Source: Pseudomonadota bacterium (GTDB lineage: Bacteria > Pseudomonadota > Alphaproteobacteria > Acetobacterales > Acetobacteraceae). Taken from it: 64,000 bases of DNA. Made by a program: the position numbers and the translations under genes. The notes beneath the pieces were generated by a model. The model worked only from the letters and a program-made list of their open reading frames with translations, was not told the origin of the DNA and did not search any database. Position 1 is the stretch's first letter. Each line of letters opens with the position of its first letter. This document shows, one piece after another, positions 18,482 to 27,241 of the stretch. The stretch covers positions 186,001 through 250,000 of the forward strand of contig JAKBAD010000001.1 in the NCBI GenBank assembly GCA_021809435.1. The letters run 5' to 3'.

Positions 18482-20779
18482 TTAATTGCGCAGCGGCTTG
18501 CCGGTGGTGAGCATATGCTCAATCCGCGCGAGCGTGCCCTCGCGCTTCACCAGCCGCATGAACGCCGCCCGTTCCAGGCCAAGCACAAAATCCTCATCCA
18601 CCTCCCCGGTCGGGTCGGCCGTGCCGCCCGAGAGAATGCCGCCCAGCTCCCCGGCCACCACCACGTCATAATCCGTGGCCATGCCCTTGGCGTGAAAATC
18701 GCGCACCGCCATCTCAAACGCGGTAGCGCCGGCGTCGCCTGGCAGCCGGAATATAGGCGGCGCGGGCGGGGTATAATGTTCGGCCAGCTTCAGCGCCTTT
18801 TGCTTGGCGTCATGCAGCAGCCGGTCGCGGTTCATGGTCACCTCGTCGCCGTCGCGCAAAATCAGCGCCTTTTGCGCCTGCGCGGCCGATTTCGAAACAT
18901 AAGCGGTCGAGATCATCTCAAACACCTTCACCGGCGCGGGCATCGGCCCCTTGGGCAGGCGCGGGCTCGCCAGATAGCGCGCCAGCATTTCCTTGCACCC
19001 GCCCCAGCCTGGAATCAGCCCCACGCCCGCTTCCACCAGCCCGGCATAAAGCTCGGCATGGGCCTGAATGGCATCCGAGTGCAGCAAAATCTCGCACCCG
19101 CCGCCCAAAGCCATGCCGCTCGGCGCGGCCACCACGGGGAAGGGGGCATATTTCAGCGCCTTATAAGTCTCCTGCCCGGTCTTGATGAGTTTCTCAATCT
19201 CGCTCCACGCCGCCACATTGGCGGCCAGAATAGCCAGCCCCAAATTGGCGCCGACCGAGAAATTCCGCCCCTCATTATGAATAACCAGCCCCCTGGGCTT
19301 ACGCGCGATCGCCTGGCCCAGCAGCTCCATAATGGCCAGATCGAGCGAATTGCTCTTCGAGGTGAATTCGAAACATTCCACCCCATCGCCAATATCCCAC
19401 AGCGCCGCCGAGGGGTTTTTCAAAATCGGTCTGGTCGCGCGCTTGATGTCGGCGAGCAGCAGCACCCCCTCGGGGCGCGTCACGGGGGTGAGCGTACCGT
19501 CTTGCAGGGCAAACAGCCGGCCGTCCTTCACCTCATAAAACCGCTTGCCGCGCGCGGCGTCCAGCACTGGCGGCACCGCCAGCCCCTCGCGCGTCAGCCA
19601 GTCGGCAAACCACCCGGCACCCAGCTTGTCGATCAGCTCAAACGGCCCCAAAGCCCAGTTATAGCCAAGCTTCATCGCCTCATCGATATCGGTGATCCGC
19701 TCGGCGGCCGAGGGAATCAGCGAGGCCGCATAAGCCAGCGTGCGCCCCATCACGGTGGCGGCATAGCGCGCTTCCGGCGTGGTGCCGTCAAAAATGCTCT
19801 TCAGGTCTCGCGCCTTGGCTTCCGCCACGTTGGGCTTGCGCACGGCCCGGTACGCGCCTGAAACCAAATCAATCGCCTCACGCGCCTTGTTGGGCCCGCG
19901 GCGATAAAACCCGCCCTTGCCCTTGCGCCCCGTATAGCCCTCCGCGATCATCGTCTCGATCACCGGCAGCTTCACATTCAGCGCATGAAACGCATCGCCC
20001 TCGGGCAGGGTGGCGGCCAGGCTGGCATTGATATGAGGCATCAAATCCAGCCCCACCAAATCCACCAGCCCAAACACCCCGGTCTTGGGGATGCCAAACG
20101 GCCGGCCGATCAGCGCGTCCGCCACCTCCACATCCAGCCCGGCCTTCACCGCCTCCACCACAGCGCCCTGCAGCCAATAAACCCCCAGCCGGTTGGCAAT
20201 AAAGCCGGGGCTGTCCTTGGCCCGCACCACGCTCTTGCCAAGCCGCACATCAATAAACCGGGCCAGATCATCGGCACGCGCGGCATCGGTCTCGGGCGCG
20301 GTCACCAGCTCCAGCAGCCGCATATAGCGCGGCGGGTTGAAGAAATGCGTAATGCAGAAGCCGCGCCTGAACCGCTCGCTCAAGCCATGGGTCAGCGCGC
20401 TCAGCGGAATGGTCGAGGTGTTCGAAGACACCACCGCCCCGTCCTTCATCACGCCATCGATCTTGGCATAAAGCGCCTGCTTCAAATCCAGCCGCTCGAT
20501 GATCGCTTCCACGATCCAGTCGCTCTCGGCCAGCTTCCACAAATCATCTTCAATATTGCCAACACTCACGCGCCTCACCGCCTCGTCCGACATAAACGCC
20601 GCCGGCTCGGTCTTGCGCAGCTTGGCCAGCGCGCCCTCGGCCAGCGCGTTGCGGTTGCCAGCACCCTGGGGCACAATATCGAGCAGCAGCACCTCGGCGC
20701 CGGCATTGGCGCAATGCGCGGCAATTTGCGCGCCCATGGTGCCCGCGCCAATCACGGCAATCTTGTTGAACACGGCCAT
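18482..20779 (-). CDS. FadN-like 3-hydroxyacyl-CoA dehydrogenase / enoyl-CoA hydratase
   Basis: A 765-residue bifunctional beta-oxidation enzyme with the dehydrogenase part first: IAVIGAGTMGAQIAAHCANA at the N-terminus and the STIPLSAL/ITHFFNPPRYM region after it. A crotonase-like part follows late (SVGANLGLA near residue 500, GMALGGGCEILLHSD, GVGLIPGWGG). This order is the reverse of E. coli FadB and matches Bacillus FadN. The start at 20779 overlaps the thiolase stop (TGATG). The set of thiolase, FadN-like enzyme and dehydrogenase matches the composition of fadNAE operons. Confidence 0.92.
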   Translation of the reverse strand: MAVFNKIAVIGAGTMGAQIAAHCANAGAEVLLLDIVPQGAGNRNALAEGALAKLRKTEPAAFMSDEAVRRVSVGNIEDDLWKLAESDWIVEAIIERLDLKQALYAKIDGVMKDGAVVSSNTSTIPLSALTHGLSERFRRGFCITHFFNPPRYMRLLELVTAPETDAARADDLARFIDVRLGKSVVRAKDSPGFIANRLGVYWLQGAVVEAVKAGLDVEVADALIGRPFGIPKTGVFGLVDLVGLDLMPHINASLAATLPEGDAFHALNVKLPVIETMIAEGYTGRKGKGGFYRRGPNKAREAIDLVSGAYRAVRKPNVAEAKARDLKSIFDGTTPEARYAATVMGRTLAYAASLIPSAAERITDIDEAMKLGYNWALGPFELIDKLGAGWFADWLTREGLAVPPVLDAARGKRFYEVKDGRLFALQDGTLTPVTRPEGVLLLADIKRATRPILKNPSAALWDIGDGVECFEFTSKSNSLDLAIMELLGQAIARKPRGLVIHNEGRNFSVGANLGLAILAANVAAWSEIEKLIKTGQETYKALKYAPFPVVAAPSGMALGGGCEILLHSDAIQAHAELYAGLVEAGVGLIPGWGGCKEMLARYLASPRLPKGPMPAPVKVFEMISTAYVSKSAAQAQKALILRDGDEVTMNRDRLLHDAKQKALKLAEHYTPPAPPIFRLPGDAGATAFEMAVRDFHAKGMATDYDVVVAGELGGILSGGTADPTGEVDEDFVLGLERAAFMRLVKREGTLARIEHMLTTGKPLRN

Positions 20780-21915
20780 CACACGCGCTCCAAAATGGTG
20801 GCAATGCCCTGGCCGCCGCCAATGCATTGCGTGGCCAGCGCATATTTGCCACCCACGCGGGCCAGCAGGCTGGCGGCCTTGCCGGTAATGCGCGCGCCCG
20901 TGGCGCCCAGCGGGTGGCCCAGCGCAATCGCCCCGCCATCCAAATTCACCTTGGCCGGGTCAAGCCCCAAATCGCGGATGCAGGCGAGCGACTGCGAGGC
21001 AAACGCCTCGTTCAGCTCCACCACGTCAATGTCGCCGATGCTCAGCCCCGCGCGGGCCAGCGCCTTGCGGGTCGCGGCCACGGGGCCAATGCCCATGATC
21101 TCGGGCGCGCACCCGGCCGAGGCATAGGCCTTCACCCGCGCCAGCACCGGCAGCCCGTTGCGCGCCGCATAAGCCTCCGAGCACACCAGCACCGCCGAAG
21201 CCCCATCGGTGAGTGGCGATGACGTGCCCGCCGTCACCGAGCCGGTGGCGCTGAAAGCGGGCTTGAGCCCGGCCAGCGTCTCGGCGGTGGTGTCGGGGCG
21301 GGGGCAGCCATCCTGGTCCACCATGCCGGCCTTGCTCTCAATCGGGGTAATTTCCTCGGCCAGCCGCCCGGCTTGTATCGCGGCGGCGGCTTTTTGCTGG
21401 CTCACCACCGCGAACGCCTCCTGCTCGGCGCGCGAAATGTTCCAGCGCGCCGCCACGTTTTCGGCCGTCTCGCCCATGCCCATATAGGCCGCGGGCACTT
21501 TCTCAATCAGCGCCCGGTTGGGCATGGTGTTGAACCCGCCCATCGGCACCCGGCTCATGCTCTCGACCCCCGCGGCGATAAACACCTCACCCGCCCCCGC
21601 CGCGATATGCCCGGCCGCCATATGCACCGCCTGCATCGAGGAGCCGCAGAACTGATTGACCGTATACCCCGCCACGCTTTGCGGCAGCCCGGCCAGCAGC
21701 CCCACCAGCCGGGCGATGTTCAAGCCCTGCTCACCTTCGGGAAAAGCGCAGCCCATGATCAGCGCCTCGATATCGGCGGTCGTCACCTTGGTGCGCGCCA
21801 CCAGCGCAGCCACCACCTGCGCGGCCAGATCATCAGGCCGCACACGGGCCAGCGCGCCCTTGTTCGCCAAGGTAAAGGGGGAGCGGACATAGCCCGCAAT
21901 CACGGTATGTTGCAT
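20779..21915 (-). CDS. Thiolase (acetyl-CoA C-acyltransferase)
   Basis: A 378-residue thiolase for the last step of beta-oxidation. The nucleophilic cysteine is in VNQFCGSSMQAVHMAAGHI (near residue 88), the C-terminal histidine in GGAIALGHPLGATGAR, and the second cysteine in YALATQCIGGGQG. The start at 21915 follows GAGGAGAG; upstream frame extension is discarded. First structural gene of the operon after the MerR gene. Distinguishing FadA from a biosynthetic acetyl-CoA acetyltransferase rests on operon context. Confidence 0.92.
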   Translation of the reverse strand: MQHTVIAGYVRSPFTLANKGALARVRPDDLAAQVVAALVARTKVTTADIEALIMGCAFPEGEQGLNIARLVGLLAGLPQSVAGYTVNQFCGSSMQAVHMAAGHIAAGAGEVFIAAGVESMSRVPMGGFNTMPNRALIEKVPAAYMGMGETAENVAARWNISRAEQEAFAVVSQQKAAAAIQAGRLAEEITPIESKAGMVDQDGCPRPDTTAETLAGLKPAFSATGSVTAGTSSPLTDGASAVLVCSEAYAARNGLPVLARVKAYASAGCAPEIMGIGPVAATRKALARAGLSIGDIDVVELNEAFASQSLACIRDLGLDPAKVNLDGGAIALGHPLGATGARITGKAASLLARVGGKYALATQCIGGGQGIATILERV

Positions 21916-21970
21916 GAAACTCTCCTCAAAAATATGGTCCGTGCGCCCGGTCGCGGCGCGCGCGGGGGGG

Positions 21971-22366
21971 TTAGGCCGTGGCCAGTTTTTGCCCCAGTAT
22001 CGTCTCGACCTGGGTTTCAATGGCCTTGAGTTCGGTCAAAGTCTGCTCCAGCGCCACGCGCTGGTCTTCCAGCAGCTTCATGCGCGCCCGCACGGCCTTG
22101 AGCAGCGCCCGGTTCTGCTGGCTCATGCTCGGGTCGGCGTCATAAAGCTCCAAATATTCCTTGATCTCGCGCAGGCTGAAGCCCAGCCGCTTGCCGCGCA
22201 AAATCAAAATCATCCGCGCGCGGTCGCGCTGGGTGTAAATGCGCGTGGTGCCCGCGCGCTTGGGCGCAATCAGCCCCTTATCCTCATAAAACCGCAGCGT
22301 GCGCGCCGTCACGCCAAGCTCCGCGCCCAGCTGCGTCACTGTATAAAGCCTGTCTTGCGCCGCCAT
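21971..22366 (-). CDS. MerR-family regulator, probable controller of the beta-oxidation operon
   Basis: A 131-residue MerR protein. The winged-helix start is YTVTQLGAELGVTARTLRFY followed by EDKGLIAPKR, and a long coiled coil fills the C-terminal half. There is no cysteine cluster of the metal-sensing type. MerR proteins of this kind (for example LiuR) control acyl-CoA or branched-chain amino acid breakdown, which fits the neighbours. GGGGAG precedes the ATG. It heads the leftward operon, 55 bases before the thiolase gene. Confidence 0.85.
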   Translation of the reverse strand: MAAQDRLYTVTQLGAELGVTARTLRFYEDKGLIAPKRAGTTRIYTQRDRARMILILRGKRLGFSLREIKEYLELYDADPSMSQQNRALLKAVRARMKLLEDQRVALEQTLTELKAIETQVETILGQKLATA

Positions 22367-22430
22367 CTCTGCTCCCCTTGCTCTCACGCCCTTAAGGGCC
22401 TTGTGGTGCCATTTTCAGGTCGCATCTTAA

Positions 22431-22442
22431 CCTATACGTTAC
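22431..22442. promoter_or_regulatory. Candidate MerR-type operator upstream of the merR/beta-oxidation operon
   Basis: On the minus strand this reads GTAACGTATAGG. The same motif with two changes (TTAACGTATACG) occurs at 23865-23876 next to the FadL-type gene. The sharing suggests one regulator for both promoters. Inference from two sites only. Confidence 0.4.
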
Positions 22443-22451
22443 TTGATTGCC

Positions 22452-22487
22452 AAAAATTTTTTCCGGCCGGTCATCCCGGCCGGAAAA
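22452..22487 (-). terminator. Intrinsic terminator of the FadL-type gene
   Basis: Arms TTTTCCGGCCGG (22459-22470) and CCGGCCGGAAAA (22476-22487) with a five-base loop. On the minus strand a T run follows (to about 22452). Confidence 0.75.
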
Positions 22488-22496
22488 GGCCTCGTC

Positions 22497-23789
22497 TCAG
22501 AACTTCACATCAACGCCAACGGTGGCGCTGTTGTCCGAGAGGCCGTAATTGCCCGTAATCACGCCCGCCGCCGCCGAGGCGGAGTTATGGATAGAACCGC
22601 CCGAGGTGAACACATGCCCATAGGCCGCCGCGAGGGTGACGTTGGGCGTCAGCTTATACTGCACGCCAACACCCACATCATAATGGTTGGCATCGGGCAC
22701 GCGCGTGGTGCGGTAGGCCGCGGTCACGGGCGATTCGTCATAGGCAAAGCCGGTCTGGAGCAAAATCCGGTCGGTCAGCTGATAATTCGCGCCGATCGCG
22801 GCCATCCACGCATCGCGGTAATTCTCGACAATGGTGGTGTTGCCCGTGCCATTCTTCACCGTCACGGCCAGATTCTTGAACAGCGACCATTCCGTCCACT
22901 GCACCGTGCCCATCAGGGCGAGCTTGTCGGTGATCTGCTTATAAAGGCCGACACTCAGCGAATCCGGCAAGGTGATGGAGGTGGTGGCCGCCGAATTGAA
23001 GGGCGCGAAGGTCGCCCCATAAGCCGCCGGCGCGCCAATGCTCTGCGAGCCGTATAAATCGTGGCGGATGCGCGAGCGATAATCAATGCCCAGCCGCGTG
23101 CCGTCGTCAAACTGGTAGAGCGCGCCGACATTATATCCAACCCCGATCGAGTTGCCCTTGATCTGGGCAACAGGGGTGCCGTAGAGCGCATTGACGCCGG
23201 TATAAACCCCCTGGGTCAGGCGCGCCTGGAAATAGTCGAAATTCGGCCCGAACCCGATCGAGAAATTAGGGTTCACCCGATAAGACAGCGCCAGCCCCAA
23301 ATTGATATCGGTGATCGAGGAGACCAGGCTCTGATATTTGCCCACCCAGTCGAACGGATAGGCGGTGCGCTCGCCATAAGGCGCGGTCACCGAAACACCC
23401 AGCCGCCAATCGGGGTTGAGCACATAAACGCCAAACAACGCGCCCGTGGCCGCCGGGGCAATGTCATTGCCGCCTTGCGTCCCGGCAATCGGCGCCGTGG
23501 TCGGGTCGGTGGCCGAGCCATGAAAGGTGATGGAGGGCGCGATCAGGCTGACCCCACCCTCGAATTCGTTCTGATCAAGCAGGGCCATGCCCGCCGGGTT
23601 CGACCACACGGTCGAGGCATCATAGGCCTTGGCCTCGTCACCGGCGAAAGCGGTGCCCAGCCAGTCGGCATTGCCTTCGCGCAGCCCAAAGCCCGAAGCC
23701 CGTGCCGCGTGAGCCCCCGCCAGCACCACCGCGAAGCCTGCCACCCCTGTCAGAAGCCTCATGCGCGTGCCAAGAGTTTGTTTACGCAT
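22497..23789 (-). CDS. OmpP1/FadL/TodX-type outer-membrane transporter
   Basis: A 430-residue outer-membrane beta-barrel thought to import long-chain fatty acids or other hydrophobic compounds. The signal peptide is RLLTGVAGFAVVLAGAHA with a cleavage site near ARASGFGLREGNA. The mature N-terminal hatch has STVWSNPAGMALL, a FadL hallmark. Alternating barrel strands follow, and the protein ends in phenylalanine (VGVDVKF), the usual barrel-assembly signal. Its position beside the beta-oxidation operon fits fatty-acid uptake. Confidence 0.92.
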   Translation of the reverse strand: MRKQTLGTRMRLLTGVAGFAVVLAGAHAARASGFGLREGNADWLGTAFAGDEAKAYDASTVWSNPAGMALLDQNEFEGGVSLIAPSITFHGSATDPTTAPIAGTQGGNDIAPAATGALFGVYVLNPDWRLGVSVTAPYGERTAYPFDWVGKYQSLVSSITDINLGLALSYRVNPNFSIGFGPNFDYFQARLTQGVYTGVNALYGTPVAQIKGNSIGVGYNVGALYQFDDGTRLGIDYRSRIRHDLYGSQSIGAPAAYGATFAPFNSAATTSITLPDSLSVGLYKQITDKLALMGTVQWTEWSLFKNLAVTVKNGTGNTTIVENYRDAWMAAIGANYQLTDRILLQTGFAYDESPVTAAYRTTRVPDANHYDVGVGVQYKLTPNVTLAAAYGHVFTSGGSIHNSASAAAGVITGNYGLSDNSATVGVDVKF

Positions 23790-23864
23790 TTCTGTTTCTC
23801 CCTTGTGAATTCGGCGCCATGCGTCGCGCCAGCTCTTTCGTACGGCTTGGATATCAGTTATTAG

Positions 23865-23876
23865 TTAACGTATACG
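23865..23876. promoter_or_regulatory. Candidate operator in the divergent FadL/DUF2147 promoter region
   Basis: TTAACGTATACG, with a central CGTATACG palindrome, matches the motif at 22431-22442 in ten of twelve positions. It lies 76 bases upstream of the FadL-type start and 36 bases upstream of the DUF2147 start. Confidence 0.4.
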
Positions 23877-23911
23877 GAATACTAAATACGCAAAAGGGAG
23901 TCATCATACAA

Positions 23912-24415
23912 GTGTCTGCAAAAAATTTCATTCAATTCGCCGCCATGGGCACAATGCTGTGCCTGGCGCCCATCTTGCCCACAGCCCCGGCCTGGGCGCA
24001 AACCGCCCCGGCGGCGCCAGCCGCCGCCAGCCCCACCGGCTGGTGGGTCGATGGTTCAGGCAAAGCCGGCATCCTCATCGCCCCCTGCGGCGCCGATCTG
24101 TGCGGCAAGATCGAGTGGTTGCGTAACCCCCTCAACCCGCAAGGCCAAAAAAAGACCGATGTCCACAACCCCAACCCGGCCCTGCAAGGCCGGCTGCTGT
24201 GCGGTTTGCCGATTCTGGGCAATTTCACCCAAACCGGCCCAGCCTCCTGGGGCGGCGGTTGGATTTACGATCCCGAAGGCGGCAAGACCTATAAATCCCA
24301 GATGAAACTGCCCGGAGACGGCACCCTCGCCGTGCGCGGCTATATCGGCATCCCGCTGCTCGGCCGCTCCGAAACCTGGACGCGCCCGGCCACGCCGCTT
24401 ACCCCCTGCGCCTGA
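23912..24415 (+). CDS. DUF2147 domain protein, exported
   Basis: A 167-residue protein with an N-terminal signal peptide (FAAMGTMLCLAPILPTAPAWA, cut near AWA-QT). The mature part shows GWWVDGSGKAGILIAPCGAD, LCGKIEWLRNPLN, and later GWIYDPEGGKTYKSQMKL and YIGIPLLGRSETWTR, all typical of DUF2147, a periplasmic family of unknown role. A GTG at 23912 with GGGAG 11 bases upstream is the likely start. The next ATG (23945) would cut the signal peptide and has no ribosome site. Confidence 0.82.
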   Translation: MSAKNFIQFAAMGTMLCLAPILPTAPAWAQTAPAAPAAASPTGWWVDGSGKAGILIAPCGADLCGKIEWLRNPLNPQGQKKTDVHNPNPALQGRLLCGLPILGNFTQTGPASWGGGWIYDPEGGKTYKSQMKLPGDGTLAVRGYIGIPLLGRSETWTRPATPLTPCA

Positions 24416-24424
24416 GCCAAAAAA

Positions 24425-24450
24425 AAGGCCCCGCCAGAACGCGGGGCCTT
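24425..24450 (-). terminator. Intrinsic terminator of the 152-aa protein gene (and DUF2147 gene)
   Basis: AAGGCCCCGC (24425-24434) and GCGGGGCCTT (24441-24450) with a six-base loop. The T run lies on the minus-strand side, so it works best for the leftward gene. Confidence 0.8.
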
Positions 24451-24469
24451 CATAGTGCTGGGGTTGGCC

Positions 24470-24928
24470 TCAACCCGCCTTGAGCGTGCCGATGAGCGTG
24501 AAAATCTCCTCGGCCTTTTCCGGCCGCTCCCCGCAAATCACCCGCACCGGCGCGCTCTGGCCCTGGGCGGTGATGTCGATGAAATAATCATAGAACCCAT
24601 AATCGCGCTTCTGCCCGCGCGTCACCGCCTCAATTTCGGCCAGTTTCACCACCGCGCCCGAAACCTTGCCATCCATCAGATTGGCGGCAAACAGCAGCCC
24701 GCGCCCACGATCCACCGCCAGCCCGATATTTTCGCCAAAATAGCTGGTCTCGGCGGCGAAGCCGCTCTGCGCGGTCAGCCGGGCCAGCTCCTTCTCAAAC
24801 GCCTTGCGGCTCTGGCTGCGGTAGATAGTGAGGCACCACTCCCCCATCGCCTTGTACCAGGCGGTCGGCATCATGCCGACAGCCGAGAGCACGAAGGTAA
24901 TAATCAGCAAAATCCACAAAATCGTCAT
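24470..24928 (-). CDS. Membrane-anchored protein of unknown function
   Basis: A 152-residue protein with an N-terminal hydrophobic helix (ILWILLIITFVLSAVGMM) and a soluble remainder predicted mixed alpha/beta: ETSYFGENIGLAVDRGRGLL, LAEIEAVTRGQKRDYGFYDY, and a C-terminal PEKAEEIFTLIGTL. I do not recognise the family. The central part (strand-rich, ending with a helix) is PH-domain-like in rhythm, but that is only an impression. No operon partner: 146 bases separate it from the DUF3422 gene upstream. Confidence 0.7.
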   Translation of the reverse strand: MTILWILLIITFVLSAVGMMPTAWYKAMGEWCLTIYRSQSRKAFEKELARLTAQSGFAAETSYFGENIGLAVDRGRGLLFAANLMDGKVSGAVVKLAEIEAVTRGQKRDYGFYDYFIDITAQGQSAPVRVICGERPEKAEEIFTLIGTLKAG

Positions 24929-25074
24929 GGGGTCCTCTCAACGTCACGTCACGCCGACCATTACGCAAGCCCGCCCGTGCGCGCAATCCGCAACAAACCA
25001 AGCCTTCGCGCGGCGGGGCTGCCGCGGGAAAAATTTTCCTCCGCCTGATCGTTGTGCTGGCAAATCATACTTAC

Positions 25075-26373
25075 TCAATGCAAGCGCCGGGTCATCCGCC
25101 GGATCGACCACGCCACCCCGCCAACAATCAGCGGCAGCGCCAGCGCGCTCATCAGCGTGGCATTCAGCGTGGGCACCAGCTCCTGCACGGCATGAAACAC
25201 ATACCCCGCCAGCGCCAGCGCATAATAAGAAATCGCCACCACCGAGAGCCCCTCGACCGTCTGCTGCAGCCGCAGCTGAAGGCGCGCGCGCTGGTTCATC
25301 GAGGCCAGCAGGTCGCGGCTTTGGCGTTCCATCACCGTCTCAACCCGCGTGCGCAGCAGCGAGGAGGCCAGCGCCGTCCGGCTCGCCGCGTCATCAAGCC
25401 GGCGCACAAACGCCCGGCAGGTGCGCAAGCCCGGGTTCAGCCGCCGCTCGGTAAAATCGGTCAAGGCGGGGTGCCCGGCAATCCGCTCGGGCGCCAGCCC
25501 CTTCAGCCGCTCGGCCACCAGCTCGCCATAGGCTTCGGTGGCGCTCATGCGGTAGCTGGTGCGCGCCTTCAAATGCGCCAGTTGCCCGGACAGATGGGTC
25601 AAATCCCCCAGCAGCCGCTCATCCTCCCCGTTCGAAACCGCCGTCTCCGCGATTTCGGCGGTCACCTGCGCCAGCTTATCCTCCAGGTCGCGCAGCGCCC
25701 CGCCTTCGGCTTGCGCGGCGGGCAGGCCCAGCAGCGCCATGTTGCGGTAATTGCCCAGCTCCTGAATCTGCTGCACCAGCCGGGCCAAATCCCCCGCGCC
25801 CAGCCCGTGGTCGTGAATCAGCAGCCGCCCCACGCCATCCTCATGCACCCTAAATTCCGACCAGATCCGCGCCATGCCCCTGGCCACCAAACAGCTCACA
25901 TGGTCGGGATCGGGAAAATACCGTGCAATCGTCTCGGGGTCAGGCGCGGGGGTGTCTGGCCCCAGCACCACGATATGGGTGGCGCGCAGCACCTCGCCCG
26001 GAATCCGCGCCACCCAGTCAGCGGGCAGCCTGGCCAGCGGGTCATGGTCGAACAGCGTCTCCACCGGGCCGGGGCAAATAAAACTATAGGAGGTGAATTC
26101 CGCGTGCCGCTCCCACACAAAATAAACCCCCGGCAACTGGGCGGCGAAATGCTTGCCGGGCTCGGGCGTCACGCCAAAGCGGGCGCATAAATCCTCGGCC
26201 GCGGCACGGTCGCGGCTCAGCTCGGCCTCGTCCGAGACCATCACCACCTGCAACACCCGCGCGGGTGAGCCAAAGCGCGGAAACCGGCGCAGATGCAGCT
26301 CCGCGCTCAGCGCCCGCCTGAGCTTATGCTCAGGCAGGGCCAGCATCGCGCGCGCGGTTTCCGGGTTGGTCAT
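25075..26373 (-). CDS. DUF3422 family membrane protein
   Basis: A 432-residue protein. The N-terminal part has ELHLRRFPRF and HAEFTSYSFICPG, hallmarks of DUF3422. The middle holds NYRNMALLGLPAAQ and long helices (RARLQLRLQQTVEGLSVVAI). Two C-terminal membrane segments end in RRMTRRLH. The function of the family is unknown. The start at 26373 lies seven bases past the enoyl-CoA hydratase stop, so the two probably share a transcript. Confidence 0.88.
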   Translation of the reverse strand: MTNPETARAMLALPEHKLRRALSAELHLRRFPRFGSPARVLQVVMVSDEAELSRDRAAAEDLCARFGVTPEPGKHFAAQLPGVYFVWERHAEFTSYSFICPGPVETLFDHDPLARLPADWVARIPGEVLRATHIVVLGPDTPAPDPETIARYFPDPDHVSCLVARGMARIWSEFRVHEDGVGRLLIHDHGLGAGDLARLVQQIQELGNYRNMALLGLPAAQAEGGALRDLEDKLAQVTAEIAETAVSNGEDERLLGDLTHLSGQLAHLKARTSYRMSATEAYGELVAERLKGLAPERIAGHPALTDFTERRLNPGLRTCRAFVRRLDDAASRTALASSLLRTRVETVMERQSRDLLASMNQRARLQLRLQQTVEGLSVVAISYYALALAGYVFHAVQELVPTLNATLMSALALPLIVGGVAWSIRRMTRRLH

Positions 26374-26380
26374 GGGGCGG

Positions 26381-27157
26381 TTATTCGCCCGTCCAGTTGC
26401 CGGGGCGTTTCTCGATAAACGCCGCCATGCCCTCTTCCTTGTCCCGGGTCGCGGCCAAACCGTTAAACAGCCGACGCTCAAAATGAATCCCCGCCGAGAG
26501 GCTGGTCTCAAACGCGGCGTTCACCAGCTCCTTGTTGGCAATGGCGGCCAGGGGGGGCATGGCGGCAATGGCGGCGGCGGTCTTCAGCGCCTCCTCCACC
26601 AGGCTTTCTTTCGGCACAATGCGCGAAACCAGCCCGGCCCGCTCGGCTTCCCCAGCATCCATGAACCGCCCCGTCAGGCACATTTCCATCGCCTTGGCCT
26701 TGCCCACCGCGCGGGTCAGGCGCTGTGAGCCGCCCATGCCCGGCGCGGTGCCCAGCTTGATCTCGGGCTGGCCGAACTTGGCGTTGTCACCGGCCAGAAT
26801 GAAATCGGCCATCATCGCCAGCTCGCAGCCGCCGCCCAGGGCAAAGCCGCTCACGGCGGCCAGCCAAGGCTTGCGCGTGCCCACCACCTGGTCATAGCCG
26901 GCGAAAAAATTCTGCCCATACATGGTGGCAAAGCCCAGCGGCTGCATTTCCTTAATGTCAGCCCCGGCGGCAAAGGCCTTTTCCGAACCGGTGAGCACCA
27001 GGCAGCGCTGGCTGGCATCGGCCTCATAGGCCGCGAAGGCCGCCATCAAATCGCGCAGCACCTGCGAGTTCAGGGCATTCAGCGCCGCCGGGCGGTTCAG
27101 CCGCACCAGCGTCACCGCGCCGTGGGTTTCGATCAAAAGGGTCTCATACTCTGCCAT
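26381..27157 (-). CDS. Enoyl-CoA hydratase/isomerase family protein
   Basis: A 258-residue crotonase. The oxyanion-hole segments are KAFAAGADIKEM and GFALGGGCELAMMADF; a catalytic glutamate lies in FGQPEIKLGTAPGMGGSQRL, with the second in the following helix region. This resembles short-chain enoyl-CoA hydratase (crotonase). The start at 27157 has AAGGAG upstream; an in-frame ATG 24 bases earlier is less likely. It is not in the main beta-oxidation operon but is transcribed the same way. Confidence 0.92.
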   Translation of the reverse strand: MAEYETLLIETHGAVTLVRLNRPAALNALNSQVLRDLMAAFAAYEADASQRCLVLTGSEKAFAAGADIKEMQPLGFATMYGQNFFAGYDQVVGTRKPWLAAVSGFALGGGCELAMMADFILAGDNAKFGQPEIKLGTAPGMGGSQRLTRAVGKAKAMEMCLTGRFMDAGEAERAGLVSRIVPKESLVEEALKTAAAIAAMPPLAAIANKELVNAAFETSLSAGIHFERRLFNGLAATRDKEEGMAAFIEKRPGNWTGE

Positions 27158-27241
27158 GGTTGTCTCCTTGGGTTTGCCCAAGCCCTAGCATGAGTGCCCC
27201 GCCTTGGCACAGGGGGGCGTTGGGGGGACAAACGCCCAGCC

